Part shown: positions 1 through 12,295 of the stretch, piece after piece
Layout: every line of letters starts with the position of its first letter
Numbering within the stretch: position 1 is the stretch's first letter
NCBI GenBank assembly: GCA_019279435.1
Contig: JAAALK010000080.1
Coordinates: forward strand, 28,116,778 to 28,180,777
Direction: 5' to 3'
DNA: 64,000 nt
Origin: Zizania palustris
Lineage: Eukaryota > Streptophyta > Magnoliopsida > Poales > Poaceae
Notes under the pieces: generated by a model
The model's input: only the letters and a program-made list of their open reading frames with translations
Databases searched by the model: none
Told to the model about the DNA's origin: nothing
Program-made: the position numbers and the translations under genes

Positions 1-1096
1 TTTGATTACACATAAATATAAATTAGATTTATGTTGAAAAGTTGAGACGTCAAACCAAAATTAATATGACGGAGAATACCAAATGTTAACCTCATCATCC
101 ACATTGCCATAAAATAAGGTTCACGGATTTATTACAAAAATTTAAAAAGAAAAAACAGAATAAGTCTTCGCATTGTAGTCTTTACCAATAAAATATTCAT
201 ATTTCGACACAACTTTATTAGACTCAAATACCAACTTAAATTCCTCTCTACACAAATAGGAGCCAATAATAAGATTTTTATCTATAGAATGGGCATATTG
301 AATGTTTTTTAACTACACGATCTTTTTTGAAGTAAACTTCAATACAATTCAAGCCATTCATCGTTAGTACAAGCCATTCATCGTTAGTACGGAAGAATCC
401 CAAGCAACCTGATAAGAAGAAAACAAGATATCAACACAAACATGTACATTTGCCCTTTATATTGACATACCGAAAAGACACTAGATAAATTACCATACCA
501 AGTCTTATCTCAAATATTGCCAATAATCACATTGACATATTTAGAAGTATGGCAAGTGTCTTCTTACCCTTATGTCCTCGACACTTTCTAGCTATACGAC
601 CAGGTTCATCACACACATCGCAAATTATGTCATCATGGTTGCTATTGTTCTTCTTTTTAACGTTGATGGTCTGTTGGGCTTTGACAAATTTTCCTTTGTT
701 TTTTACCCTTAGACGTGGTATTCTTTTCTCGAGTTTTATCCTCGATCTCAAGAGACCTTATCAAACAATCAACAGAGTGATCTTGTTTCTTTTGTTTGAG
801 TGTTGTACCAAAACTCATCCGTGAAGGGAGTAATTTCATAATAATACATACAACCACAAACTTGTCAAGTAAAACACAATTTAGAAGTTTGAGTTGCATA
901 GCAATTGTCTGCATTCCATGAGCTTGATCAACTACAGAACAATTGTTTATCATCCTATAATCATAAAACAACTACATGGCGTATATGCCATCAGTAGCAC
1001 CAAATTTAGAATGCTAAGAAGCACACAATGAAGATAGTAGTGGTATCATCAAATTCTTTCAGCTTTTCAGTAGTTAACTCCTTCAGGTTTGCCATT
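1..1096 (-). mobile_element. Decayed Ty1/copia gag-pol fragment
   Basis: Read on the minus strand, the stretch starts at about 1096 with a copia-type Gag N-terminus (MANLKELTTEK, then FDDT). It continues at about 960-657 with a UBN2-type Gag core (VVDQAHGMQ, DKFVVVCIIMKLLPS, then SVDCLIRSLEIEDKTR). A damaged zinc knuckle follows near 640-600: CDVCDEPGRIARKC, where the usual histidine is replaced by arginine. Between about 330 and 150 a frame reads LCREEFKLVFESNKVVSKYEYFIGK in two parts, which is the region between protease and integrase of copia Pol. Stops and frameshifts interrupt it throughout, and part of early Gag is deleted. It runs off the left edge and no LTR is visible. It is an old, dead copy. 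The plus-strand frames here are shadows. Confidence 0.75.
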
Positions 1097-1526
1097 ATTA
1101 ACAAAGAATACATTCATAGTTGTAAGCCTTGTAAGCCACAAAACGACTTCAATACATCATCTCTTAAAATGCACACCAATGATTTTGTCTGGCCTAGTGG
1201 CCTCAACAACAAATCCAACCATTGCAAGTCTATGATGACTATAATAAGATGTTTGGATTATCGAGAATATAAATACATATAGATTTACTTTATTCCATAA
1301 AAAATTATAACATTAAACAACCAAAGAATTAACTCTCTATGAACATAATTGTTACCTACCAGATAACGTAAATAGGATAGATCGAATAGATTACATGCGA
1401 CAATGCAATATACAAGAAGGAAATCCTAAATTGATTTTTCATCTATCTACCAAAGATGCGACAAATCGATATTTATTGAGTACATGACTCGTAATTAGAT
1501 CATATGCATGATGTCCACAACTCGTA

Positions 1527-1752
1527 CCCTCTGTTAACTTTTATATGGCACAGTTAATTTTTATCTTAACGTTGACCATTCATCTTATTCAAAAAATTTA
1601 TACAAATATGCAAAAATATAAGTTATACTTGAAGTACTTTCGGTAATAAAAAAAATTACAACAAAATAAATGATATTTAAAAAAAATGAATAAGACAAAT
1701 GGTTAATTATTGAGATAAAAATCAACTATCATTTAAAAGTTAACGGAATGAG
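1527..1752. mobile_element. Stowaway-like MITE
   Basis: A 226-bp AT-rich block has imperfect terminal inverted repeats (left CCTCTGTTAACTTTTA, right on the other strand CTCATTCCGTTAACTTTTA) and is flanked by TA on both sides. The ends resemble the CTCCCTCYGTT ends of grass Stowaway (Tc1/mariner-type) MITEs. It has no coding capacity. The inverted repeat is seen directly; the family name is inference. Confidence 0.6.
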
Positions 1753-2461
1753 TACTTAACATAGTCAAACAGGATAAGTCACACAATAAACCACCCCTCC
1801 AAAACAGCAAAACAAAACTGCGATAGATCATCCCTGCCCAACGAAACAAGCACACATATGTTTATCTAATTCTCGCTATACCATGCTCAAGTGACTAGAA
1901 GTGCATCACTTCTTTTAAAATAGTCACTCGCTCTCCTATTACTAGTAAAACAGAAATAAAATTCACATGCATACCTTCTATAAGATGAGCCTTTAAGATT
2001 TTTTTAAAATTTATTCTTCCACATATTCCAACAGTCTCGAGCATCCGATCTTCAGCATAATGCCACATTCATCAAAGTATGAACAGTATGCTTTTTTCCC
2101 TTCTCTCTAATTTTTTTCTTTTCTTCCTCCTTTTCGTACAAGTTTAAAGATATAACCGCACCAGTGGTTGGTGTCTTTCCTCATTAGAGAGCACATTGAG
2201 GAAGGAACAGTATTATTATACACCTGTGCTTTGCACGATGGCCAGTGAATGTTCTACTGAATCACTGCTGGCTCAGGAAGCAAAGACGAGCGGATGTGAC
2301 AGTTTTTCAACGGTTCAGTTCTAATCGTTGAGCTATAGAGCATGTTTGCGAGGAAACTTGTTTCCTGTTGTCGTCAGATCACCGTTTGTTCCTCCAGGAG
2401 TCTAGCTGCAAACTTCAAGAATTCTGCATTGAAGCATAATGATCGTGTTAGCTAAGACCGT
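1753..2461. other. Intergenic DNA, nothing recognised
   Basis: AT-rich sequence between a MITE and a solo LTR. I find no convincing ORF, RNA gene or paired repeat here. Confidence 0.5.
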
Positions 2462-2466
2462 ATATA

Positions 2467-2884
2467 TGATACCGGCTAGGGTTCTAGGCCTTCTTTTGGG
2501 AGTGCGCAGGGGGGAGAGCAGCCTGAGGTCGGCTGCAGGGAGAGAACGCAGGGGGTAGGGAGGTAAGGCGCTGCTGGAGTTGCCGGCGCCAGTTCCCTGG
2601 TTAGCCAGAATATCAAGGTAATCTCGCCCAACTCGGGGAGACCTTTATTCCTTGATGATCCCCCTATGGCACTACTAAGGCCTTTATATATTAGGCCCCC
2701 CTAATACAGATCAATCTACTATTCTTAAGGAATTACAGATCCATCTGCTATCTCTAAGGAAACAAACCAATCTGCTAATTAAAAGGAAACCAACTAACCA
2801 ACCAATCTGCTAATTAAAAGGAAACCAACTAACCAACTCCTGTTTAAAACAACAGCATTATCTACTATTATTTAATCTATAACA
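2467..2884 (-). mobile_element. Solo LTR of a Ty3/gypsy-like element
   Basis: A 418-bp block begins TGATACCGGC and ends CTATAACA, with the 5-bp duplication ATATA directly on both sides (2462-2466 and 2885-2889). Its layout copies the gypsy LTRs elsewhere in this window when read on the minus strand: TAACA-type edge, AT-rich part with short tandem repeats (AACCAATCTGCTAATTAAAA appears twice near 2765-2830), TATA-like block near 2680-2695, then a GC-rich part. No internal domain is attached, so it most likely arose by recombination between two LTRs. The lineage assignment is inference. Confidence 0.65.
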
Positions 2885-2889
2885 ATATA

Positions 2890-3486
2890 AGATATTAATT
2901 AAGGTGTTACGTCAAAAGTTGTGCATAGCAGGAAAAGAATGACTGTTCTTAGGACACAAGGTCTGCCGTTGATTGGAAACAAAGCAACCATCACTAAAAT
3001 GAACATAAATCTGCAGTTTTCAAAGGTGTGGCTTTTGTTAAACTGTCATCTTCACCTTATACTGGGATGGGATGGATCCCAGGATATCCTTCAAACCAAA
3101 CACACGCTAATATTCAGCAGATAACGGAATGCTAGAATTCTTGGATGCAAATGGTCCACTTCGTCAAAAGATGAAAACAAAGGTTCTGTAATCTGTAGGA
3201 GTATAACAATCAAAGGAACAGCAGAGCCGATGCAAAGCTAATCAAATGTTAACACAAAAAATGTAACCTAATGGATTCCCCATCTAAAAAACTAACAATT
3301 GCAATCGGTCTATGGTGAACATCACAGCAGCCATATCTCCAACAGCAAACACATTAGCATCATTTCCAAATGCACGGTGCTTGTTAAGTGATTTGGCAAA
3401 AAAAGAGAGAATAACATTCAGTTGATCGTATAGACGTGTACTGAAAAAATAAGCCTTACATTTGACATGTATACAGTTGCTGGTCC
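2890..3486 (-). other. 3' flank of the Makorin gene
   Basis: Sequence downstream of the Makorin stop codon, presumably containing its 3' UTR. No clear poly(A) signal stands out and no other gene is visible. The short plus-strand frame at 2921-3124 shows no recognisable motif. Confidence 0.4.
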
Positions 3487-6400
3487 CTAAAGATGCAACC
3501 GACTAAGGAAGTCTGACAGCCTGGAATGTAAAAAATGATAGTAATACATCAAAATGAGAAAAAGGAATATACAGATTGAATAGACTCATAATGGAGAACA
3601 CATACCTAATATTTTTGGCAATCACTGTATTCCCATCGTCAGCATCAAGATGACGCAGTACAACCTCTTCCAGGCGGCCATCTCTGTAAGCATGCTGTAA
3701 ACATGCAGCTACAATAGTGAATTCAATGACAAGGAAATACTGACCAGTAAAATACAGTATACAACAATAATATCTAATATTTATTCAACAAGGTGAACTA
3801 TCTAGTAAAAACAATCAACAAGAAATCTGGTACATTAAAACAGTTTCCCAAAAGATTAACAGTAGGCACAAAACACTCTAATGATAATGGACCGGGATGA
3901 AAAATGTACTATACAAGATACAAGCTCGAATGTAGAATAAAAGCCATAAACATAACCTTCGCCTACTCTTCTGTTATCATCCAACAAATAACTAGCAACA
4001 AAACATCACCCTTTATTATTTTTTTTAACATGTCATGTAGAGAAATTACTAAGTATGGAGGAGCTGGTACAGCACTGTAAAAATACTAAAATAGCATAGT
4101 AGAACCCTTCAGGAAGCAAAAAAAAAAGTTGTAATTTGGGTAGTTTCCAGCAGAGCAACTGATCAAATGAAAAAACTACGGCTTGTTTAGACCAGATGCT
4201 TGATTATTGCCAAATGCCAGTAGCTAGATGAGGGCTTGTTTAATACTGGGCCCTCAGATTATCTGGAAGCTAGCTAGGTTTGTGTTGACAGCACTGATTT
4301 CACATGTGTATAGCATGCAAAGATATAGTTTCTACCTTGTAGAAACAGCTTGTCCCAAACGGACAAGTACCCGTTCCAAAATCGAAGTACTTGCAATCAA
4401 TAGACCTGCACCAGTATATATGTAGATTAGACAGTAGGACATTAATCAAGTAATAAGATGCATAATAGTATTCATTTATTCAACTTAAATCACTCCTCAT
4501 GAAACATATTGGATTGGATATTTCAAAAAAACAAGGAAATATGGATCGATGAGACAAGAATGATAAGAAATGTCATTTTCAAGTAGATTGCGATTTGTGG
4601 TGGCTATGTTCATTTGAGTAATTATAAGGAATATGCCAACAGTGAAATCTTCGGTCACATAAGAGACAAGGAACAGGAATCAACAAAAGATAGAAAATGT
4701 CCAACTTACTTGAGCTTGGCTTTATAGTTTTCAATGATCTCCAGTTTTTCTTCCTTTGAGAAGTACCAAAGAACACTTGGAATAACATAGTATGAAAGTT
4801 TGCGACAGATTGGACACGCTCTCAGTGCTGAGTTCACATCCATACCAGATGTAGGAGAATTGTTACGCCAATTTCTAATGCATGAAACACAGAAGGGATG
4901 ATCGCACTCAGATAACAGTCCAAACTTCCTTTCAGTGGCGGTAGGCTTTGAAAGCACACGGTCCAGGCAGACACTGCATTCTATCTCTTGGCTACGTTTC
5001 AAAGCCTCAAGACGCTTGTAGTTTTTCTCACATAGCTTGATATGTTCCTCCCTCTCACCAGGACGATAAGGATGCAAGCACAATTTCCCACAGGTCGTGC
5101 ATAAATCTCCATGCATCTGAAGGCATTCTTCCCCATAAGGACAATTACCAGCAGCAGCAAAAGAACAGATTGGCAGATCAGTGGGATTCAAGGTTGGTTG
5201 GTTTTGCAGAGTTCGGTTTGATGACCAGCCAATCCCATTCTCAGGCACAGATTCATGCTGAAAATCATTTCCCCAAACAGGCTTACTTTCAGAATGTGCC
5301 AACACATCCGTAAATATCTGTTGCCTTGGGTTGCTTGAATCTGCTTGGTACCCCACGTGAGGAGAATGCCTGAAACTCAAAGGCTGGAGAGAATTAGATG
5401 CACGTGTTGTAGTACTTGAGCTTGGTGGTGGATGCACTGTGGGGTTCCGAGAGACTTTGACATGGTCATATCTGCAACGGCTACCATACGAGCATGCACC
5501 TTTCTGGTAGAATGTGCAAACCTGAGGAAGGAATGATCAAAGTAAGGAACACTAGAAGATATCAAGATATGCATTGTTAAGTATGGCAATGGAATCAGAG
5601 CACATCAACCATTTACAAGTGTGTTACATTGTTTGGTTGGTCATTCCAATCATGGGAGAACTCACAGTACTCTCCTTTCAAGCAAGCTCCATGCACGAAG
5701 AACTTGCAAAGAACCCTGATAGATTAAAACATAACCAAAACAAGACTTGTAAGCAAACTAACAGAACTGTTGGTAATATAATGAGTTTTTGCGGAGACTT
5801 TTCCTGTCACAATTTCGTTTCATGAATCATGAGCAAACAAAATGTAAAAGCGACCATCTGAAGGAGTGATGCTTAGGCAACTGATTTGAATGACCAATCT
5901 GAAGGGATGGCATCTCTTGTAAACGAGGTTACAGTTCATCATCGTGTTTTGGCAATTTCAACACGTCATATTTTTGTTGCATCTTATGCCAATAACATCA
6001 GTAATTGCATGGTATACAAGGGCAAGTGAAGCAGGTTTCCGAGGAATACCCACAACAAGGTTAACAGAAAAAACAAGAATGCACAGTCCAAATAGAAAAG
6101 TGCATCTCAGAAAAGGATGCTGACTTACATAAGCATGATATTGTTCTTTTTACTAATGTTTTCTTTCTTGGTCTCAATTTTCATGCTCACATCTCACTGC
6201 TCAAGTTTTCTTTTAAAAAATGATAGTTTCTATCATAAATCAAATACAAAGCCACTATCATAGTATCATTTCCATTTGTTGTTTTGCTTGGTGGGCTGGG
6301 AATGACAGACTTATCAATTTGTCGGGTAAACTACTTGGAGCTCACGTAGCCCATGCCGGATTAATCGTATTCTGGGCCCTCTTCTGTAATTCAAAGCTTT

Positions 6401-8563
6401 ACACAGGATGACCTTGTTCACCAATCAGAATTCAGATACCATTTGAATCCAAAACATACAGCTAGGATAGTAGGATGATTAATATTTTTCTCCAATAAAT
6501 AGGAACCTTTATTAAAATCCAAGGACTCACATTCCCTAGTGCAATGTGGTGTTTGTGGACCTGAACAAGAAACAGACACCGCCACTAAACTCAAACCAAT
6601 TAGACAACTTTTTTATTTTCATGACATCATAATATAGAGGAACCATAATAAAACAGAGAAGTCCTAGACAAACCTGTATCATCTTTACTAGAAATTCCTG
6701 TGAAACAAGTGTACTATCACTTGCTGGTGAAAAAGGGTCGCCAAACTAAAAATCGATAATCTCATTTGGCCTACAAAGTACACACAACAAAACTATGCAG
6801 CCAAAAAGCTGAATAAATGCAAGCCATTCCCCATATTTACCCACCTGCACAACTGCCCAACAAAGTGTGGAGACATCATAAACTCATAATCCAAATCATA
6901 CCAAAAAGAAAGATGTGTCTAAGCCTTCAACGGGTGAAGCAACTAGCATATTTGGCATAAGCAACCAGAGCTAGCGGATGCGCAACTGAAAAAGGAAATT
7001 AACTTTTTGTCACTCTCTTTGTTGCCCTTACATATTTTTTTTTGAGGGAAACCGGCAGGAGAGGCTCCTACCTGGAATGGTTTCATTGAATAAAAGAAGG
7101 CAAGTACAAGAGAAACATAAAAGGCAAGTACAAGAGAAACACAAGAAGAGAGATACAGAGGAAAGAAGAAGAATAGAGAGGGTGGGGGTGGGGGGTAGAT
7201 TACAGAGAGGAAAGCCAGGTAACTATAGAATTACGCATAGCAGTGGTACATCGGCAGGTCTGAGAGAGAAGTGTTGTCTTGAAGAGGGATAACCACGCGT
7301 CAACAGTAGCTTGTTTACGACGAAACACCCGATTATTGCGACTAATCCAAATGCTCCAGGCGCCTACGATGATTACTTCCATGAAGAAAGGCCAGTCGTA
7401 GTCTACCCGGGAGGCCATGACTACTTGAACTGGGTGAGCACCTGACCGCCAATGAATTCCAATCTTATCCCAGCAAATGGAGCTAAAGTCACAGGAGAAG
7501 AAGAGGTGATAACAGGATTCGGGATGCTGGTATGGGCAAAGAGAACAGTCAAGATTGCTGCCAATCGGGAGGAGGTGTTTACGGGCAAGGAGATCAGTCG
7601 TGTTCAGTCTGTTGTGGAGCAGAAGCCAATAGAAGAATTTGAGCCTGTTAGTGCATCTGCAGCCCCAGAGCCAAGCGAAGATCGGTGGCGGGTTGGAATG
7701 CCAGAAAGTCGTTGCCCTTACATATTTGTCATGTGAAAGAGAAAAACATTTCATAATTTGCCATTTTCATCCTATATGGCTGCCAAATCAACATAATGAC
7801 ATGGCATGACAAAGTAAAATAACTCTCTTGCCCCTAAGCCGGCACATAAGTCAGTTAGCCATGGTAACCAGTCGGTACACGTTAAAACTGATCAGTTTTC
7901 AAAAAAAACACAAAAATAAAAAATCATAGAAAATATAGAGAAACTTAAAAATGTGAAAAATATAGAAATGCAAAGAAAATTTATGATACAATGATAAAAA
8001 CATAGCAATTTATGTGCTGGCTTAGGAACAAGAGATTATTTTCCTGCCGTGTCATGTTGTCATGCTGATTTAGCAGCTATGTGGGATGAAATTAACAGAT
8101 TATGAAATGTTCTATTTCATATGGTAAATATGTAAAGACAAAGAAAAGAGTGGCAAAAAGTTAATTTCCCCTTTCAGTTCCTCATATGCTAAATTACACA
8201 GCTTGCCAACAGCATAGCGTCAAAGTCAACAGAGAGCAGTTCCCTCCATGCTAAATTACACAGCTCGTGAACAGCATATCGTCAAAGAGTATACCGGCTT
8301 AGGTACCCCTACGCTCACACACTTCCCTAGCTCAAAGCTGGCCTCATCATTCCTCCCGATCGCTAACTGCAGGTCACCCTAGGTCTCAGGTAAGATTAAC
8401 CCACAGCAATAAACTAAACATCACCGCGCCGAAACCGGCGCGGCTCCGCCACCGCAAACAACCCCCCCCCCCCCCCCCCCCCCCCATTGACTCCAGACCT
8501 TCGCCTCAAATCGCTCCGAACCAGGGGCAATCAAATCGAATCGAATTACCTCTCGGTCGACAT
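3487..8563 (-). CDS. MKRN: Makorin-type C3H zinc finger / RING E3 ubiquitin ligase
   Basis: Six coding exons on the minus strand: 8563-8550, 5715-5628, 5521-4710, 4405-4336, 3694-3606 and 3520-3487. They join in frame to 368 aa with GT-AG introns. The domain order is diagnostic of Makorins: C3H finger (C8, C16, C22, H26), second C3H (C36, C44, C50, H54), third C3H (C153, C161, C167, H171), the Makorin Cys-His segment (about 173-200), a C3HC4 RING (about 216-274, with CSVC, CDHPFC and CPIC), and a last C3H (C309, C319, C325, H329). From the family, it is an E3 ubiquitin ligase with RNA-binding fingers. The start is chosen because MSTER joins in frame to the conserved VLCKFF. Intron 1 (2.8 kb) contains a LINE remnant. 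The length equals the rice homologue as I recall it. The neighbouring peptidase gene is on the same strand but far upstream, so they are separate transcription units. Confidence 0.93.
7038..7710 (-). mobile_element. 5'-truncated L1-type LINE (3' end of ORF2)
   Basis: A 673-bp insertion is flanked by a 17-bp direct repeat, GTTGCCCTTACATATTT, at 7021-7037 and 7711-7727. The minus-strand frame from 7754 to 7200 encodes the zinc-binding C-terminal part of a plant LINE reverse transcriptase: FFYWLLLHNRLNTTDLL, then CSLCPYQHPESCYHLFFSC, a WSIWISRNNRVF block and a Ser/Thr-rich tail. A short T run at the low-coordinate end is the poly(A) tail on the element's strand. The target duplication and poly(A) mark target-primed integration. 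It sits in Makorin intron 1 in the same orientation as the gene. Most of ORF2 and all of ORF1 are missing, so it is immobile. Confidence 0.85.
8462..8485. repeat. Poly-C (poly-G on the gene strand) homopolymer
   Basis: An uninterrupted run of about 24 C lies in Makorin intron 1, about 65 bp downstream of the first 5' splice site. On the transcript it is a poly-G run. The exact length is likely to be unreliable in assembly. Confidence 0.85.
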
Positions 8564-8826
8564 GGCCAAAGCCGTCCCGGATTCAGCCGGGGAGAGCAGC
8601 GCGCGACGGAGCCGAAACGCCGTCGCGTTCGAGCTGGGAGCTGGGGCTTGCTTTCGCCGGTGGCGCCTGCCTCCCGCGGGTCCGTGTCCCTCCCCTCTCC
8701 GCCCCTCGCGTCGCCCTGTCTTGTCGTCTCGACCTTTTCTTCGGGTGGGGGACGGGAGCCCTCTCTCTCTGGCTTTGCGGGGGCGTCGTATCTGGAATGA
8801 TTCCCTAAAAACGGTAGGGTAGGAAA

Positions 8827-8832
8827 TGACGT
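8827..8832 (+). promoter_or_regulatory. TGACGT motif upstream of Makorin
   Basis: A bZIP-type TGACGT core lies about 264 bp upstream of the Makorin start codon, at the edge of a GC-rich 5' region (about 8564-8850). Single six-base motifs occur by chance, so the role is only a suggestion. Confidence 0.25.
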
Positions 8833-8897
8833 AATTGCCCCCGCGGTGGTCATACGCTCTTTGACTCCTCTTTGAGCAATAGTAGCTTTGATATTAA

Positions 8898-9443
8898 GGG
8901 TGCGTGAAAAAGTTGTTGTGAGTTATCTGCTGTGAAAAAGTTGTTATGAGTTATCTGCTGTGAAAAAATTGTTGTGAGCTGCCTGCTATGAAAAAATTAA
9001 AAATCGTTTGTTTGAAACTACTGTGAACTAACTGTTTTTTATAACTTACTAATTTTCATCATTATAATATTCTATACATATATATAAATAGAAAACACTC
9101 AACAGTGATACAACTAAATAACTAAAAATATATTAGATAAATAAAAAGTGCATAGTTCATCTTATAAAGTAACCGACAACCGCATATTATCTAATGAAAT
9201 TTTGCAATGCAATATAAACCATAATAATATTAAATCAATTAAGACACCTTGAATTCATACTATTTAATCTGAACTAAAAATCAGAAAAGCAAAAGCAGAA
9301 AAACAGGGTCCAAGCTGCTTCCAAATTTGTACTAGAAAAAAGGTGATTTTTCACAGCAAAAAGCAGTTTCGGTAAACTCGTTTAGTTCAGCTTCTGCTTT
9401 TTCACAGCAGAAGCAGATTTCAAAAGCAAAACCAAACACACCC
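8898..9443. mobile_element. Tourist-like MITE
   Basis: A 546-bp block is bounded by GGGTGCGTG at the left and CACACCC at the right, each next to TAA (8895-8897 and 9444-9446), the usual 3-bp target duplication of Tourist (PIF/Harbinger) MITEs. The left part carries two to three imperfect copies of GTGAAAAAGTTGTTGTGAG, and the right part carries related TTTTTCACAGCAGAAGC segments, so the ends can pair. It lies about 335 bp upstream of the Makorin start and may form the distal edge of its promoter. Confidence 0.6.
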
Positions 9444-9754
9444 TAATATCACCTCGAAGATCTCTAATGTTCGTGTTTGTTGTTCTCCTCGATTGTAGGC
9501 TAATGTGAGGGAGAAATTTATATGGATCAAGCATACATACAAACACGCTCGTGAATTGAGATAGCCGGTCCAAGTAAGTGAGCAGCAACCCAGATTCGTT
9601 TAGGACTTCCGAGAAGAGAACTACATCAGTTGATGAACAAGAGGAATTCTATGGCTTCGGTATAGGAGTACATTTTCTTCCACGTTAATGAACTATATTA
9701 TAACTTTAGGGTTAAGAAATTTGTGTTAGTGAGTAGACTAAGATTTCATGTAAA

Positions 9755-10045
9755 GGCCCTGTTTGGGGGAGCTGCAGATTCTCAGAATCAGCTAGTCCGA
9801 GTATCTAGCTGACTGGTTGGAGTAGCTAGCTGTTGGGTGGGTGGGTTTTATTCAGTGACATAGTATGTAAATAAAAATCTGCAGAATCTGGAGAAGCTGG
9901 GGTTAGCCAGCTTTTCAGCTACTAGGCTTGGAGAGACTAGCTGCTTCTGCAGATTTTGAAAATCTGGACTACCCGAGATGCTGTTTGGGAGAGCTTCTAG
10001 ATACTAGAAGTATCTAGCCAGCTAGAAGCTCCCCCAAACAGGGCC
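9755..10045. mobile_element. MITE with GGCCCTGTTTGGGGGAGCT ends
   Basis: A 291-bp element has near-perfect terminal inverted repeats: left GGCCCTGTTTGGGGGAGCT and right AGCTCCCCCAAACAGGGCC. AAA flanks both sides. The interior is rich in CTAGC, AGCTAG and TCTGCAGA steps and can fold into a long hairpin. It has no coding potential. The GGSCCTGTTTGG end is common in grass MITEs. Confidence 0.8.
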
Positions 10046-10048
10046 AAA

Positions 10049-12295
10049 ATCCCTTTGCAGCTTCCTGATATGAAACTTTTGTAGATGGTTATGGAAAAAC
10101 ATGAATTGTGCAGTTAGTTGAACATGAATTATCTATTTGTTGACACTAATGTGGTTTGTGGTTCTGTAGTGATTTCCTTAAAGATCTTCAAGTAGAATTT
10201 CAGAATTAGGAAGTTGGGTTGAATTCAGGAAAAAAAAAACCTAAAAGCTTATGGGACTCGTCAAGAGGTCGAGTGAGGTGGTATTGCCACTCTTAACATG
10301 TGAGTGGCAACAAAATTGCCACTCTGAGTCACTAACATGTGGAGTCACCTGAGTCACTGACATATGATTCATTAATTGATACATGAATAGAGTGATAAAT
10401 AGTTAAATTATCTTTGAGGGAGTCATGCGTGCACTACGAGTCAATTTGATAATTTGATGCATCAAAGACCTTGGCATCCCATCACTAGCAATGACAATTT
10501 TTCTCACGAGGTGGATATATGTGTTTAATCCATACATGTTTAAGTTTTGATTTGTTACTCTTCATTGGTTCGAGTGCTGAGTTAGGGTTGGGTTAGGCAT
10601 ATGTTTGATTTGAAACCACAAACAACTATAGATTTATTTGATTAATATCTTTTATTTTTTAATATCAGGTCTAGTCTACCAGCAACTCATTAACCATCAT
10701 CCACCCTTACAACCGATATTGCTACTATTAAACATATGGGCTTTTCGTTGGATCTCATGTACCTGATAGGTCCAAACACCGATTTGGTTTGAAACCCATA
10801 GATTTTATGGGCGCACATTTGAGGTATTTTGTGGGTTTATTTTGTGGGCAAGTTTTCATTAAACCCGTGAGTTTTATTCTGGTTGTCATATATGTGTATC
10901 AATGTCGTCTCTAGAAATTGTTGGAATGGACTTGTTTGGCCACCTCACTAGAAGATAGGTCGGCTAGGTATATGAAATAACCATATATAATACAACACCT
11001 TATAAGAAAAGGATAGATTATGTTTTATATAAAGCTACTAGTTTCTATAGAAAATAGATATGATGCCTTAACCTACTCAACAAATATATCTCAATTGTAA
11101 TCGTGTCTCCCTATATATAAGGGGAGGTTAGAAAGACTCTAAGGACATCAGACAACACAACCGCATCAGATAACACATCAACCCGATCGAAATACATAGC
11201 CACATACATACTATTAACAAGCCATAGCCACAATAATCCTCCATAACAAGCAATACACATCTAACATGGCATATGATATTACTCTTTTCAAAGAAGCCTA
11301 CACATGTATAAATCATATATTTGTGCTATCATTAGTCTTTGCTACACATGCACACCCCTACAATCATTATTGCTAGTAAAAAACAATGACACAAAGCATA
11401 TTCACTTAATTATATACTTTTAATACATATTATTTCTTATAATACTTAGAAATATATCAAATATTAATATGGTTGGGAGACGAATATGTGTTAGAATAAC
11501 ATGAATGATGAATCCACTAATCTATAATCACTAATTCACTTTCAATCTTTATTACTTTGGTTTCTTATATAGATTATTTTGGACTTATGCACACGAATTG
11601 AGAATTAAATCAAATAAATATGTTGCCCCTCTCATTTATTGTGCTCCAGAAAATATGATTTTTTATTTTTGAGTGGAGTAATATTTAATTGAAAATGTCA
11701 AATGTGGAATAAAAGATGAAAAGGTGGCTAGAATATCTAAAATTAAGAAAAATTGTGTTTTGGGAAAATTGAGAATGCTAAAATGACTTATATAAGAAAT
11801 CAGAAAGAGTAACCAGTGCTCACATTTACATATCTTTATTTAGATTTTACTGGGCATTTTTCTCTGATTAAGTATATATAGGATTTAGGGCATAATTTTT
11901 TAAGCACCTCGAGCTTGACATCTCTTGTGAGATGCACTATGTAACATTCTTGTATTATACTCTAAGCGGTCGAAAACCAATGCTAAAAAAGGAATAAAAT
12001 ATACTTTAAATTAATTATAAAATTTAAAATTAGCTCAAGCAAGCAGCACCATGATTAATTTGGATTACTCTTATGAGAGTCTATAGATATGTTGGCAAGA
12101 TTGCCTATAATAGCAACCTATATATATCACCTTTTATACATGTAATAAGTTAAGTGACCACCAAAGAAAAATTCTTTAACAAGGTTGAATGTAATAAGAT
12201 CTCCTATCTGTTATCGATCTTATGAATTACACAAGGTTTGGCTCATTCCACTCCACGGGGATGGATCAGGATCATAGGCTACCAAATAAAATATA
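10049..12295. other. AT-rich intergenic DNA with a possible LTR fragment
   Basis: No gene is supported. Around 10918-11320 the plus strand looks promoter-like: it starts TGTTGGAATGG, has TATATAAGGGGAGG near 11112, and a CA-rich tail, as in copia LTRs that end in a short leader. I could not find a matching end or target duplication, so it may be an eroded LTR. The remainder is featureless AT-rich sequence. Confidence 0.35.

Noticed and set aside
549..824. 91-codon plus-strand frame
   Set aside because: Antisense of the decayed copia Gag with its zinc knuckle.
10918..11320. Complete solo LTR
   Set aside because: Start and TATA-like features fit, but no matching end or 5-bp duplication could be found, so it is only noted as a possible fragment.
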